A DNA stretch of 64,000 nt from Variovorax paradoxus NBRC 15149 (GCF_001591365.1 NZ_BCUT01000007.1:558001-622000); one strand, 5' to 3'. Positions 51,853 through 64,000 are shown, numbered from the stretch's first letter. Notes: generated by a model from the sequence alone, not told the origin. A program made the numbers and translations.

Positions 51853-53151
51853 CTATTTGCCGCGCCGCGCCATCCCCTGCAGCAAGGGATGTGCCTGCAA
51901 GCGCTGCTGCAGCCGTTTCTTCCACGCGGCCGGCAGCGCCGATGCCTCGATCATCGCGGGCCAGCGGCTGCGCGCGAGCCGCGCCGTGTCGGCCACGGTG
52001 CGCCGCACCAGCGGCTCGTGCAGCCCGGCCGAGAAGCAGAAGGCGCGCACGCTGGCGGGCGTGAACAGGGCGCTGCGCCTGGGGGCGGCCTCGCCAGGCG
52101 TTGCGGGCAGAAGAGGCAGCGCATGGCCGTCGACGCCCTGCAGCGCCGCATAGGCCACGATGTCGTAGGCCGGCGCCAGCCGCGGCGCGATGCCGTCGGG
52201 GTACAGCACGCCAAAGTTCTTCAGATGCGCGTCGGGGTTGCCGAGCAGGTCGTTCACCGCAAGGCGCCGCACGAGTTCGAGCACCGCTTCCTCGCCCAGC
52301 GATGGAAATGCGCGCATCGCCAGCGCCATGTCGAGGTAGCTGGCGCTGTACTTGTGCATCGGGTCGACCGCAAGCACCTGCGCGAAATCCTCGAAATGGA
52401 TGCGGCGCGCGCCTTCGCGGTCGAAGCGCGTCACGGCAAGAAAGTCGGGCTCGTCGGGCAGCGCGTAGCTGTGCTCGGCCGCAATGGCCGAGAGCGGCGC
52501 GAGTTCGGCATGGCAGACCTCGACGCCGGCCGCACCCGCCATCTGCAGCGAGAGCATTTCCAGCTGCGGCATGTGGGGCCGCCCGGCCACCGGCAGCTTG
52601 GCGATCACGCGCGTGCTCGCGCCGGCGCGGGTGCGGGCCACGTAGCGCCCGCCTTGCCGGCGCAGGCCGAGCTTGGGCTGCACGCCCGACACCGAGATGC
52701 CCTGCGGCATCGGCAGCTCGACCACCGACATCTCGAGCGCGTCCTGGTCCTGGGTGATGAGCCGCTGCAAGGTGCCCCGGTCGACCGAGACCGGCCGGGC
52801 GCTCACCGCGCCGGGCAGGTCGCCGCCGCAGGCCGCAAGCAGCTCGAAATGGTCGTTCTCGCGGCAGCCGCGCAGCTGCGCGATGTGGCTGCGCAGGACG
52901 CCTTCGGGCAGCAGGTTCTGGAAGAAGCGCGGCAGCTGACCGCCCTGTGCGTTGAAGAGCGGGTTCTTGACGTCGCTCCACAGTGCCGACTGCGCGGAAG
53001 GATCGCTGGCCACCATCGACAGCGACAGCACCTCGGGCGGCGGCGCGGCCACCAGTTCGGGTTCCGCCACGAAGCGGCAGAGGTCCGCGTACTGGAACAG
53101 CTTGCCGAAGCGGCGCGCGCCGAGCGAGATCTCGAGGATCTTGACGTTCAT
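51853..53151 (-). CDS. hipA: HipA-family serine/threonine kinase toxin
   Basis: 432-residue HipA-like kinase. N-terminal ISLGARRFGKLFQYADLCRF and LPRFFQNLLPEG (subdomain 1), SVSGVQPKLGLR (Gly-rich Ser region that is autophosphorylated in HipA), VIAKLP with the ATP-binding Lys, and the catalytic loop NDLLGNPDAHLKNFG with Asp/Asn, followed by APAYDIV. In E. coli HipA phosphorylates GltX and causes persistence. It overlaps hipB by 4 bases (ATGA) and is the downstream toxin gene, as expected. Confidence 0.92.
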   Translation of the reverse strand: MNVKILEISLGARRFGKLFQYADLCRFVAEPELVAAPPPEVLSLSMVASDPSAQSALWSDVKNPLFNAQGGQLPRFFQNLLPEGVLRSHIAQLRGCRENDHFELLAACGGDLPGAVSARPVSVDRGTLQRLITQDQDALEMSVVELPMPQGISVSGVQPKLGLRRQGGRYVARTRAGASTRVIAKLPVAGRPHMPQLEMLSLQMAGAAGVEVCHAELAPLSAIAAEHSYALPDEPDFLAVTRFDREGARRIHFEDFAQVLAVDPMHKYSASYLDMALAMRAFPSLGEEAVLELVRRLAVNDLLGNPDAHLKNFGVLYPDGIAPRLAPAYDIVAYAALQGVDGHALPLLPATPGEAAPRRSALFTPASVRAFCFSAGLHEPLVRRTVADTARLARSRWPAMIEASALPAAWKKRLQQRLQAHPLLQGMARRGK

Positions 53152-53477
53152 GGCGAAGGCTTTTTCGAACGCGGCCCGGACGCCGGAGCCGGCGGCGGCG
53201 CCGCAGCGCCGACGGCGTTGCCGATGCGCGTGGGCACCGGGCGGTAGCCGGGCTCGGAGTCCGCGCGTTCGCCGAAGCCCTTGGGCGCGAGCTGCAGCTC
53301 GAGGCCCAGGGCATCCACCAGCGCCAGCAGCGAGGACATCTGCGGATTTCCCTTCAGGCTCAGCGCATTGCGCACCGAACGTTCGGTGAGGCCGGAGCGC
53401 AGCGCGATTTCAGCGTTGCCGAGACCCGCGGCCTCGCGCCGGGCCGCCAGGGCGGTGATGAGTTCCTGCTTGTTCAC
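53148..53477 (-). CDS. hipB: HipB-like XRE antitoxin
   Basis: 109 residues starting at a GTG (53475-53477). The XRE helix-turn-helix is LITALAARREAAGLGNAEIALRSGLTERSVRNALSLKGNPQMSSLLALVDALGLEL (about residues 5-62), followed by a Pro/Ala-rich tail. It binds operators and neutralises HipA. Two matching palindromes lie at and just upstream of its start, so tight autoregulation is likely. The upstream region suggests a leaderless or near-leaderless message. Confidence 0.9.
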   Translation of the reverse strand: MNKQELITALAARREAAGLGNAEIALRSGLTERSVRNALSLKGNPQMSSLLALVDALGLELQLAPKGFGERADSEPGYRPVPTRIGNAVGAAAPPPAPASGPRSKKPSP

Positions 53478-53492
53478 GGAAATATATTACCG
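53477..53492. promoter_or_regulatory. hip operator 1
   Basis: CGGAAATATATTACCG, a near-perfect palindrome touching the hipB GTG. On the coding strand it contains TAATAT, a plausible -10 box, so HipB bound here would block transcription. Confidence 0.65.
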
Positions 53493-53505
53493 CAAACCAC
53501 AATTT

Positions 53506-53521
53506 CGGAAATATGTTTCCG
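53506..53521. promoter_or_regulatory. hip operator 2
   Basis: CGGAAATATGTTTCCG, palindromic and matching operator 1 at most positions; the centres are 29 bp apart. It would cover the -35 region of the hipB promoter. Confidence 0.65.
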
Positions 53522-53539
53522 AGAGAGTGTCCGCAATCG

Positions 53540-54301
53540 CTACCGGGGAATGAGCGTGAAGAAGGGCATCACGACGCCCATGACCCAGTTCTGGCCGAAA
53601 TCGAGCGCGGCGCGCCGGTATTTCTCGTCGGCCTGGGCGGCCAGCAGGTCGAGCCGCGCCACCACCTTGGACAGTTCGCGGTCGGCCACGAGGTTGCGCC
53701 CGCGCTCGCTGATCTCGGTGGCCAACAGCAGCGGCTGGCCGTCGGGGCCGGTCTTGGAGGCAATCAGCCAGAGCGATATCTCGAAGTTGCGCGCGGCCCG
53801 GAAGCTGTTCTCGGCATTGACGCCGTCGAGCATGGTCTGGTCCCAGGTGTCGCCGTTGGCCTGTTTGAGCATGGTGGCCCAGCCGACGACCAGCGCCGCC
53901 ACCCGGTCGCCCTGGTAGCCCTGCGGCCCGGTGTCGAAAGCCATGCGGATGGCGTCGATGCCCGTGGCGCCGCGCAGCTCGGGCAGGGCAGGGCCGGTCA
54001 GCACCGCATCCCAGGCGCGCTGCGCGGCCGCCTCGACGCTGGCGGCCGACTTGCGCCATTCGCGCGGGTTGCGCCGGTAGAGCGTGGTCTGCACGCGCCG
54101 GATCGATTGCAGGTTGTCGCGCAGCGAGAGGTTGGCGATGCGGTTGGCGCTGGACTGCAACCATTCCTGGTTGCTGTAGGCCTCGGCGCGATCGGTGGAA
54201 CGCACGGCCGCGCAGCCGCCAAGGCCCAGCAGGGCGGCCGCACCGGCCAGCAGGCAGCCGCGGCGCACGGCAAGAGGTGATGAAACCAGGGAATCGCTCA
54301 T
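53540..54301 (-). CDS. Predicted lipoprotein of unknown function
   Basis: 253 residues, not recognised. The N-terminus (RRGCLLAGAAALLGLGGC, Cys at about residue 30) is a lipoprotein signal with an LGGC lipobox. The mature part is mostly helical and soluble, with NQEWLQSSANRIANLSLRDNLQSIRR, WRKSAASVEAAAQRAWDAVL and RELSKVVARLDLLAAQADEKY; the end (MGVVMPFFTLIPR) is hydrophobic. It lies between the hip promoter and smc, and its start is divergent from smc. Confidence 0.78.
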   Translation of the reverse strand: MSDSLVSSPLAVRRGCLLAGAAALLGLGGCAAVRSTDRAEAYSNQEWLQSSANRIANLSLRDNLQSIRRVQTTLYRRNPREWRKSAASVEAAAQRAWDAVLTGPALPELRGATGIDAIRMAFDTGPQGYQGDRVAALVVGWATMLKQANGDTWDQTMLDGVNAENSFRAARNFEISLWLIASKTGPDGQPLLLATEISERGRNLVADRELSKVVARLDLLAAQADEKYRRAALDFGQNWVMGVVMPFFTLIPR

Positions 54302-54414
54302 GCCCTGACGTTATCATCCACGGCTGGGGCGGCGGCCTGTCTCGAACGGCAGGTCCGTGCAATTTTCCTTACAAATCAATACCTTGGCGTCATGCCAAGG
54401 CAGGCCGACAAGTC

Positions 54415-57930
<3,516 letters not shown>

Positions 57931-57942
57931 TCCGGGCAGCCC

Positions 57943-59046
57943 ATGAGCAATCTCACTCTCGCCCTGGCCATCCTCGGCGGCCTCGTCCTCGCGGCCGTCG
58001 TTGCCTACAACACCCTGACCTCGCGCCGCAATGCGCCGCGCCAGCCCGACGCCGCTGACCGCGACCTGTCCGAGGCGGACCCTCGGCCATCGTCCTCGTC
58101 CGACGGCGTGGAGCCGATGCTGCACATCGATCCGCACCCGGTGCCGGGCCATGAACGCCACGAACCGCTGTTCGACCCCGACCTGCCCGCGCCCAGCGCG
58201 AGCCCGGTGCCCACGGCCGAGCGGCGCGGCGGGCTCGATCCGCTGATCGACGTGATCGCGCCGGTGTCGCTGGACGGGCTCGCATCGGGCGACGCGGCCA
58301 TTGCCGCCATGCCGCCCACGCGCCGCGCGGGCAGCAAGCCCGTGGCCATCGAAGGTTTGAACGAACACACCGGCCAATGGGAGCCGCCCGTGCCGGGCCA
58401 GCGCTACAGCGCCTTCCAAGTGGGCGTGCAGCTGGCGAACCGCACCGGCGCGCTCAACGAGATCGAATACTCCGAATTCGTGGTCAAGGCGCAGGCCTTT
58501 GCCGATGCCGTCAACGGCGCGCTCGAATTTCCTGAAATGCTCGACGAGGTGGCGCGCGCCCGCGAGCTCGACCAGTTCGCCAGCGCGCACGATGCGCAGT
58601 TGGGCTTCGTGCTGCGCGCGCTGCATGCCGCCTGGAGTCCCGGCTACGTGCAGCAGAACGCGGCGCGGCTGGGCTTTGTGGCCGGCATCATCCCGGGGCG
58701 CATGGTGCTGCCGACGAGCGAGGCCGGGCTGCCGCCGATCCTCGGGCTCTCGTTCGACACGCAGGCCGCGCTGGCCGACGATCCGGCGCAGTCGGCCATC
58801 CGCGAACTCAGCCTGAGCCTGGACGTGCCGCAGGTCGACCGCGCCGAGCAGCCGTTCCGCCGCATGCGCGAAGCCGCCGCCACGCTGGCGCGCGAGATGG
58901 ACGGCGTGGTCACCGACAGCGACGGCCAGCTGCTGCGCGAGGAAACCATGGATGCGATCGGCGCCGACCTCGAGCAGCTCTACGACACGCTCGAGTCGCG
59001 CGACCTGGCCGCCGGCTCGCCCCTGGCGCGCCGCCTTTTCAGCTGA
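57943..59046 (+). CDS. zipA: ZipA-like cell division protein
   Basis: 367 residues. One N-terminal membrane helix (LTLALAILGGLVLAAVVAYNTL, about 4-25) precedes a long Pro/Asp-rich linker and a C-terminal domain of the ZipA FtsZ-binding fold (about 140-365, with YSAFQVGVQLANRTGALNEIEYSEFV and LSLDVPQVDRAEQPFRRMREAAATLAREMDG). ZipA anchors FtsZ to the membrane. Sequence divergence is high, so the name leans on architecture and the smc-zipA-ligA order. Confidence 0.86.
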   Translation: MSNLTLALAILGGLVLAAVVAYNTLTSRRNAPRQPDAADRDLSEADPRPSSSSDGVEPMLHIDPHPVPGHERHEPLFDPDLPAPSASPVPTAERRGGLDPLIDVIAPVSLDGLASGDAAIAAMPPTRRAGSKPVAIEGLNEHTGQWEPPVPGQRYSAFQVGVQLANRTGALNEIEYSEFVVKAQAFADAVNGALEFPEMLDEVARARELDQFASAHDAQLGFVLRALHAAWSPGYVQQNAARLGFVAGIIPGRMVLPTSEAGLPPILGLSFDTQAALADDPAQSAIRELSLSLDVPQVDRAEQPFRRMREAAATLAREMDGVVTDSDGQLLREETMDAIGADLEQLYDTLESRDLAAGSPLARRLFS

Positions 59047-59068
59047 TCCGATCGTTCGGGAGACACCC

Positions 59069-61153
59069 ATGACCACGCGCGACGAAGCGGCACGCGAAGC
59101 CGCCGCACTGAGCGAACAGCTTCACCGCCACGCTCATCTCTACTACGTGCTCGATGCGCCCGAGCTGCCCGACGCCGAGTACGACCGGCTGTTCCAGCGG
59201 CTGCAGGCGCTGGAAGCCGAATACCCCGAACTGCGCACGCCCGATTCGCCCACGCAGCGCGTCGGCGGCAAGGTGCTCGAAGGCTTCGTGAAGGTGCGCC
59301 ACAAGGTGCCGATGCTGTCGATCCGCACCGAGACCGACATCTCGCCCGGCGGCGCCAGCGCCTTCGATGCCCGCGTGCGCAAGGAACTGGGCCTGGCCGA
59401 GGACGGGCCGCAGGTCGAGTACGTCTGCGAACTCAAGTTCGACGGCCTGGCCATGAACCTGCGCTACGAGAACGGCGTGATGGTGCAGGCCGCGACGCGC
59501 GGCGATGGCGAGGTCGGCGAGGAGGTCACGCAGAACATCCGCACCGTGCGCGAGATTCCGCTGCGGCTCAATGGCAAGGCGCCGCCCGTGGTCGAGGTGC
59601 GCGGCGAGATCTACATGAAGCGCGCCGATTTCGAGGCGCTCAACGAGCGCCAGCGCGAGAAGATCGCGGCCGGGCAGAAGAACGAGAAGGTCTTCGTCAA
59701 TCCGCGCAATGCCGCGGCCGGCGCGGTGCGCCAGCTCGACCCGGCCATTGCGGCGGCGCGGCCGTTGAGCTTTTTTGCCTATGGCCTCGGCGAGGTCACG
59801 CCGGCCAGCGAAGGCGGGCCGGAATTTCCGACCCAGTTCGACTGGCTGCAGCAGTTCCACGCCTGGGGCTTTCCGGTGGCCACGCAGACCGCACGCGCGA
59901 CCGGCGCCATCGAACTGATCGCCTTCCACGAGAACATCGGGCGCCAGCGCGATGCCTTGCCCTACGACATCGACGGCGTGGTCTACAAGGTCGACAGCAT
60001 CGAACTGCAGCGGCGGCTGGGCTTCGTCTCGCGCGAGCCGCGCTGGGCCGTGGCACACAAGTACCCGGCGCAGGAGCAGATCACCGAGGTGCTGGGCATC
60101 GAGGTGCAGGTCGGGCGTACCGGCAAGCTCACGCCGGTGGCCAAGCTCGCGCCGGTCTTCGTGGGCGGCGTGACCGTCACCAACGCCACGCTGCACAACG
60201 AGGACGAGGCGCGCCGCAAGGACGTGCGCGTGGGCGACAAGGTGATCGTGCGGCGGGCCGGCGACGTGATCCCCGAAGTGGTCGGCGTGGTGCCCGAAAG
60301 CCTCGCCAGGCCCGAGGGCGAGCGGGGCCTGCTCTTCACCATGCCGCACCAGTGCCCGGTGTGCGGATCGGAAGCGCTGCGCGAAGAGGGCGAAGTCGAC
60401 TACCGCTGCACCGGCGGCCTGTTCTGCGCGGCCCAGCGCAAGGAAGCCATCCTGCACTTTGCGGCGCGCCGCGCGGTCGACATCGATGGGCTTGGCGACA
60501 AGCTGGTCGAGCAGCTGGTCGATGCCAACCTGATCCGCACCTTGCCCGACCTCTACAAGCTCGGGTTCACCACGCTGGCGGGGCTGGACCGCATGGCCGA
60601 CAAGTCGGCCAAGAACCTCGTCGATGCGCTCGAGGCGTCGAAGAAGACCACGCTGCCGCGCTTCCTGTTCGGCCTGGGCATCCGGCACGTGGGCGAGAGC
60701 ACGGCCAAGGACCTGGCCAAGCACTTCGGCAAGCTCGACGCGATCATGGATGCGAGCGAGGAGCAGTTGCTGGAGGTCAACGACGTGGGCCCGGTCGTCG
60801 CGCAAAGCCTGCGCACCTTCTTCGACCAGCCGCACAACCGCGAGGTGGTCGAGCAGCTGCGCGCCTGCGGGCTGACCTGGGAGGAGGGCGAACCCGCAGC
60901 CCGGGCGCCCAAGCCGCTGGCGGGGCTGACCTTCGTGATTACCGGCACCCTTCCTACGCTGAGCCGCGACGAAGCCAAGGACAAACTGGAAGCAGCCGGC
61001 GCCAAGGTGGCGGGTTCCGTCAGCAAGAAGACCAGCTACCTGGTGGCCGGCGAAGAGGCTGGCAGCAAGCTGGACAAGGCGCGCGAGATCGGCGTGGAGG
61101 TGATCGACGAGGCGCGTATGCTGGAGCTGCTCGCCGGCGGTGTGCCGGGTTGA
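59069..61153 (+). CDS. ligA: NAD+-dependent DNA ligase LigA
   Basis: 694-residue replicative ligase. Domain Ia YYVLDAPELPDAEYDRLF at residue about 28, adenylation Lys in CELKFDGLAMNLRYENG (about 124), RGDGEVGEEVTQNI, four-Cys zinc finger CPVCGSEA...CTGGLFC at about 429-452, helix-hairpin-helix region, and a BRCT domain (about 612-690, PLAGLTFVITGTLPTLSRDEAK). Start at 59069 gives MTTRDEAAREAAALSEQLH. Last of smc-zipA-ligA, 22 bases after zipA. Confidence 0.97.
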   Translation: MTTRDEAAREAAALSEQLHRHAHLYYVLDAPELPDAEYDRLFQRLQALEAEYPELRTPDSPTQRVGGKVLEGFVKVRHKVPMLSIRTETDISPGGASAFDARVRKELGLAEDGPQVEYVCELKFDGLAMNLRYENGVMVQAATRGDGEVGEEVTQNIRTVREIPLRLNGKAPPVVEVRGEIYMKRADFEALNERQREKIAAGQKNEKVFVNPRNAAAGAVRQLDPAIAAARPLSFFAYGLGEVTPASEGGPEFPTQFDWLQQFHAWGFPVATQTARATGAIELIAFHENIGRQRDALPYDIDGVVYKVDSIELQRRLGFVSREPRWAVAHKYPAQEQITEVLGIEVQVGRTGKLTPVAKLAPVFVGGVTVTNATLHNEDEARRKDVRVGDKVIVRRAGDVIPEVVGVVPESLARPEGERGLLFTMPHQCPVCGSEALREEGEVDYRCTGGLFCAAQRKEAILHFAARRAVDIDGLGDKLVEQLVDANLIRTLPDLYKLGFTTLAGLDRMADKSAKNLVDALEASKKTTLPRFLFGLGIRHVGESTAKDLAKHFGKLDAIMDASEEQLLEVNDVGPVVAQSLRTFFDQPHNREVVEQLRACGLTWEEGEPAARAPKPLAGLTFVITGTLPTLSRDEAKDKLEAAGAKVAGSVSKKTSYLVAGEEAGSKLDKAREIGVEVIDEARMLELLAGGVPG

Positions 61154-61261
61154 AGGGGGGTGAAGCGCGGTTCTTACCGGCAGTTACGCGACTTCACACC
61201 ACCGCAGTCAACAGGGCCTACAAGCTGGCGTTGAAAACTGAAGGCTGACAAGGAGTCCCTC

Positions 61262-61702
61262 ATGCAGAAAATTCGTGTTCTCGGTATCAGTGTCGCCATC
61301 GGCGGCTTCGCGCTGCTTGGCGGCTGCGTGGCTGTTCCTGGCGACCCCTACTACAGCGGGGGCTATTCGCAGCCGTACTACTCGGATCCGGTGGTGGTGA
61401 ATCCGGCGCCGGTCTATATCCAGGGCGGCGGCTACTACGAAGGCGGGCGCCGCTATTACGACCATGACCGCCCCTACTACGGCGGCAGGCCCTATTACGG
61501 GCGCCCGGGCTACCCGGTGGCGCGTCCGGTGCCAGTGCCGGTTCCCGTGCCCGTGCCTTCTCGCCCGGGCTGGGGCGGCGGCGGTGGCGCACGGCCGCCG
61601 GCTGCCGGCGTGTCGCCGCTGCCGCAATACCGGCCGGATCCGCCGCGCGGCGCATCGCGGCTGTGGTCGTCGCCCGACTCCAAGGGACAAACCCCTCCAT
61701 GA
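61262..61702 (+). CDS. Tyr/Gly/Pro-rich lipoprotein
   Basis: 146 residues, not assigned to a family. A signal ends in LLGGC (Cys at about residue 22). The mature part is low-complexity: DPYYSGGYSQPYYSDP, GRRYYDHDRPYYGGRPYYG, and a Pro-Val run (PVPVPVPVPVP) at about 90-99, then Gly-rich and Pro-rich segments. Surface or periplasmic linker proteins of this type are frequent in Comamonadaceae. It lies 108 bases after ligA and 33 before def. Confidence 0.75.
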   Translation: MQKIRVLGISVAIGGFALLGGCVAVPGDPYYSGGYSQPYYSDPVVVNPAPVYIQGGGYYEGGRRYYDHDRPYYGGRPYYGRPGYPVARPVPVPVPVPVPSRPGWGGGGGARPPAAGVSPLPQYRPDPPRGASRLWSSPDSKGQTPP

Positions 61703-61735
61703 CGCCGCGGCGGGGCCGCTCGCGATAATCCCGCC

Positions 61736-62275
61736 ATGGCCATCCGCGAAATCCTCAAGATGGGCGACCCCCGGCTGCTGCGCATTGCGCAGCCGGTGGC
61801 TGCCTTCGACACCGACGAACTGCACCTGCTGGTGCGCGACATGTTCGAGACCATGCTGGCCGTCAATGGCGCGGGCCTGGCCGCGCCGCAGATCGGTGTC
61901 GACCAGCAACTCGTGATCTTCGGCACCGACGTGGTCAATCCCCGCTATCCCGACGCGCCACCCGTGCCGCGCACCGTGCTGCTGAACCCGGTCATCACGC
62001 CGATCGGCGACGAGGAAGAAGAGGGTTGGGAAGGCTGCCTCTCGGTGCCGGGCCTGCGCGGCGTGGTGCCGCGCTTTGCCAACATCCGCTATACCGGCTT
62101 CGACCCCTACGGCGATCCGATCGACCGCGTCGCGAGCGGCTTTCATGCACGCGTGGTGCAGCATGAAGTCGATCACCTGCTGGGCAAGCTCTATCCGATG
62201 CGGGTGCGCGACTTCTCGCGCTTCGGCTATACCGACGTCCTGTTTCCAGGGCTGGACGCGAACGACGACGAGTGA
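61736..62275 (+). CDS. def: Peptide deformylase
   Basis: 179-residue Fe(II)/Zn enzyme removing the formyl group from nascent proteins. The three motifs are intact: NGAGLAAPQIG (about 44-54), EGCLSVPG with Cys101, and QHEVDHLLG with His143, Glu144 and His147. The insert EEEEGW before motif 2 and FGYTD at the C-terminus are normal. Start begins MAIREILKMGDPRLLR. Confidence 0.96.
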   Translation: MAIREILKMGDPRLLRIAQPVAAFDTDELHLLVRDMFETMLAVNGAGLAAPQIGVDQQLVIFGTDVVNPRYPDAPPVPRTVLLNPVITPIGDEEEEGWEGCLSVPGLRGVVPRFANIRYTGFDPYGDPIDRVASGFHARVVQHEVDHLLGKLYPMRVRDFSRFGYTDVLFPGLDANDDE

Positions 62276-62325
62276 CGAAAGAACGGCCGGCACGCCGCCG
62301 GCCGCATGCTTCCTTCCTTCTTCCT

Positions 62326-62721
62326 TCAGTTGTACTTGCCGCCCAGGCCGAACCGGCCGCCGCCGAAGAGCGCAATGGCAAGTGCCGAGAACAGGAACAT
62401 GCCCTGCAGTTCCAGCGCCCAGCCGCCCTGGCCATTGAGTGCGCCCAGGTCTTTCCGGTGCACGAGCCAGATGGCCACCAGCATGTTGAGCGCAACGATC
62501 AGCGCAGCCGGACGGGTGAACAGGCCCACGATGAGCAGCACGGGCGCAAGGATCTCGGCCACATAGACCAGGTAAGCCATGGCGGCCGGCAAGCCGTGGG
62601 ATGCCAGCATGCCGCCGATGCCGTCGACGCCCTTGCCGACCTTCGCAATGCCGTGCAGCAGGATGAGGATGCCGAGCGCGACGCGCAGAACGAGCTTGCC
62701 GGTGTCATCGGATTTGGTCAT
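62326..62721 (-). CDS. DoxX-family membrane protein
   Basis: 131 residues with four helices. VLRVALGILILLHGIAKVGKGVDGIGGMLASHGLP and VYVAEILAPVLLIVGLFTRPAALIVALNML are the DoxX/YphA signature. Start at 62721 places the first helix properly; the longer frame to 63264 runs antisense through the next gene. DoxX proteins have been linked to redox membrane complexes, but the role is unclear here. It converges with def. Confidence 0.88.
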   Translation of the reverse strand: MTKSDDTGKLVLRVALGILILLHGIAKVGKGVDGIGGMLASHGLPAAMAYLVYVAEILAPVLLIVGLFTRPAALIVALNMLVAIWLVHRKDLGALNGQGGWALELQGMFLFSALAIALFGGGRFGLGGKYN

Positions 62722-62890
62722 GTGCAGATTCCTGGTGAAGTGATTGAAGGCCCGTATGTTAGTGAATGCGGCGCCCAAGAAAAACACCGTGCCGGCGCCT
62801 GCGGCATATGCATCCAACCGCCCGTTCTTTGGCAGAGTGGCGCGCAGCCTCGTACACTGGCTTTTGCTTGTTGTTGAGGAGAACACACCA

Positions 62891-63925
62891 ATGAAGAACC
62901 GATTCCGTCCCGCACTGGCCATGGCCGCAGCCGTTGCAGCGCTTGCCGCTGCCGCCCCCGCCTTTGCCGGCAAGACCCTCGATGCCGTCAAGCAGCGCGG
63001 CACCGTCAAGTGCGGCGTGACCAATGGCGTGGCCGGCTTTTCCGCGCCCGATACGCAGGGCAACTGGTCGGGCCTGGACGTCGACACCTGCCGCGCCATT
63101 GCGGCGGCCGTGCTGGGCGACCCGAAGAAGGTCGACTTCGTGCCGCTCAATTCGCAGCAGCGCTTCTCGGCGCTGCAGGCCGGCGAGATCGACATCCTCG
63201 CGCGCAACACCACCTGGACGCTCACGCGCGATGCGTCGCTGGGCTTCAACTTCACCACCATCACCTACTACGACGGCCAGGGCTTCCTGGTGCCGAAGAA
63301 GCTCAAGGTGACGAGCGCCAAGCAGCTCAAGAACGCGACCATCTGCACGCAGTCGGGCACCACCAACGAGAAGAATGTGTCCGACTACTTCCGCGCGCAG
63401 AACATCCCGGTCAAGACGGTGGTGTTCGAGAGCTTCGAAGCCTCGTTCAAGGCCTTCTTCTCCGGCCGCTGCCAGGCCTTCACCACCGACGCCTCGGCGC
63501 TGGCGGGCCTGCGCAACAAGGAAGCGCCGAACCCCGACGACTACGTCATCCTGCCCGAGCTCATTTCCAAGGAGCCGCTCGCGCCGCTGGTGCGCCGCGG
63601 CGACGACGAATGGTTCGCCATTGCCAAATGGGTGCCCAACGCGCTCATCGAGGCCGAGGAATTCGGCATCACGCAGGCCAATGCCGACGAGCTCAAGGCT
63701 GGCAGCAAGGACCCGGCGCAGCAGCGCCTGCTGGGCGCCGGCGAAGACCTGGGCAAGCTGCTGGGCCTGGACAAGGACTGGTCGTTCCGCGCCATCAAGG
63801 CCGTCGGCAACTACGGCGAGATGTTCGAGCGCAACGTGGGCCCCAAGTCGGTCCTGAAGCTGCCGCGCGGCTCGAACAACCTCTGGAACAAGGGCGGCCT
63901 GATCTACGCACCACCGGTTCGATGA
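62891..63925 (+). CDS. aapJ: General L-amino-acid ABC transporter substrate-binding protein (AapJ-like)
   Basis: 344 residues. Sec signal MKNRFRPALAMAAAVAALAAAAPAFA, then KTLDAVKQRGTVKCGVTNGVAGFSAPDTQGNWSGLDVDTCRAIAAAV, the AapJ/BztA block; NTTWTLTRDASLGFNFTTITYYDGQGF and GRCQAFTTDASALAGLR follow. The ligand group is broad: polar and acidic amino acids. It overlaps the next gene by 4 bases (ATGA). Start at 62891 gives a proper signal. Confidence 0.93.
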   Translation: MKNRFRPALAMAAAVAALAAAAPAFAGKTLDAVKQRGTVKCGVTNGVAGFSAPDTQGNWSGLDVDTCRAIAAAVLGDPKKVDFVPLNSQQRFSALQAGEIDILARNTTWTLTRDASLGFNFTTITYYDGQGFLVPKKLKVTSAKQLKNATICTQSGTTNEKNVSDYFRAQNIPVKTVVFESFEASFKAFFSGRCQAFTTDASALAGLRNKEAPNPDDYVILPELISKEPLAPLVRRGDDEWFAIAKWVPNALIEAEEFGITQANADELKAGSKDPAQQRLLGAGEDLGKLLGLDKDWSFRAIKAVGNYGEMFERNVGPKSVLKLPRGSNNLWNKGGLIYAPPVR

Positions 63926-64000
63926 GCAGCGGAGCCTCGCGCCGCGGCGCCTGGCTGGGCTGGGTCGTCCAGGCGCTGCTGGTGCTGGCCGTCGTGGCCG
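63922..64000 (+). CDS. Amino-acid ABC permease (AapQ-like), 5' end only
   Basis: Only 26 codons remain. It begins MSSGASRRGAWLGWVVQALLVLAVVA, a short cytoplasmic N-terminus and the first membrane helix, as expected for the permease gene that normally follows aapJ. The 4-base overlap with aapJ supports the start. Family assignment is from position. Confidence 0.7.
   Translation, partial: MSSGASRRGAWLGWVVQALLVLAVVA

Noticed and set aside
61520..61570. Short repeated run near 61530
   Set aside because: It encodes the Pro-Val stretch of the lipoprotein and is low-complexity coding, not a regulatory repeat.

Overview
The window looks like chromosome from a Variovorax-type Comamonadaceae (Betaproteobacteria). 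Base composition is high-GC (about two thirds G+C by eye), codon use is uniform, and the gene families are typical of that group: the TctCBA citrate-type transporter, a P. putida-like ssu/SsuF sulfonate locus, an MXKDX-repeat protein, and a palindromic intergenic repeat that I recall from this family. No rRNA, tRNA, CRISPR array, intact insertion sequence or prophage was seen by eye. The genes are densely packed, and only one gene-free stretch (3754-4367) exceeds 300 bases.

Layout. 1-3753: a divergent tctD regulator (cut by the left edge) and tctCBA. 3754-4367: a giant imperfect palindrome. 4368-13712: one leftward operon of an RpiR regulator, an isoaspartyl peptidase, a GsiABCD-like peptide importer, a DmpA-family peptidase and an M55 D-aminopeptidase; together they look like a system for importing and opening unusual peptide bonds. 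13958-16446: an orphan MerR, a GNAT, and a lower-GC pair (PGRP-like amidase without signal peptide plus an exported partner) that resembles an interbacterial effector-immunity pair. 16443-19683: LysR with a divergent FAD oxidoreductase, then class I aldolase. 19690-24585: a periplasmic methionine-oxidation defence cluster (MsrA, Met-rich MXKDX peptide, MsrP/YedY-like enzyme, cytochrome b partner) beside a divergent two-component system. 24592-29938: YcxB-like protein, a secreted hydrolase, a transglutaminase-like protein, mnmC and yggX.

30076-50594 is mostly a sulfur-acquisition region: sbp, ssuE, a 44-residue membrane peptide, ssuA, ssuD, ssuC, a second ssuA, ssuB, metY, ssuF, then cysE. After a halogenase-like flavoprotein, a racemase-like protein, panE, an NAD(P)H:FMN reductase and a LysR/azoR pair, it resumes with the 1-Cys peroxiredoxin lsfA, a small hydrolase and sbp-cysT-cysW-cysA. 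Several of these proteins contain almost no Met or Cys, as expected for proteins made during sulfur starvation. dsbB follows.

51095-54301 carries a lone ParA/MinD-like ATPase, a hipBA toxin-antitoxin pair with two matching operators, and a lipoprotein. 54415-61153 is the smc-zipA-ligA housekeeping block, followed by a Tyr/Pro-rich lipoprotein, peptide deformylase, a DoxX protein and the start of an aap-type amino-acid ABC transporter that runs off the right edge.
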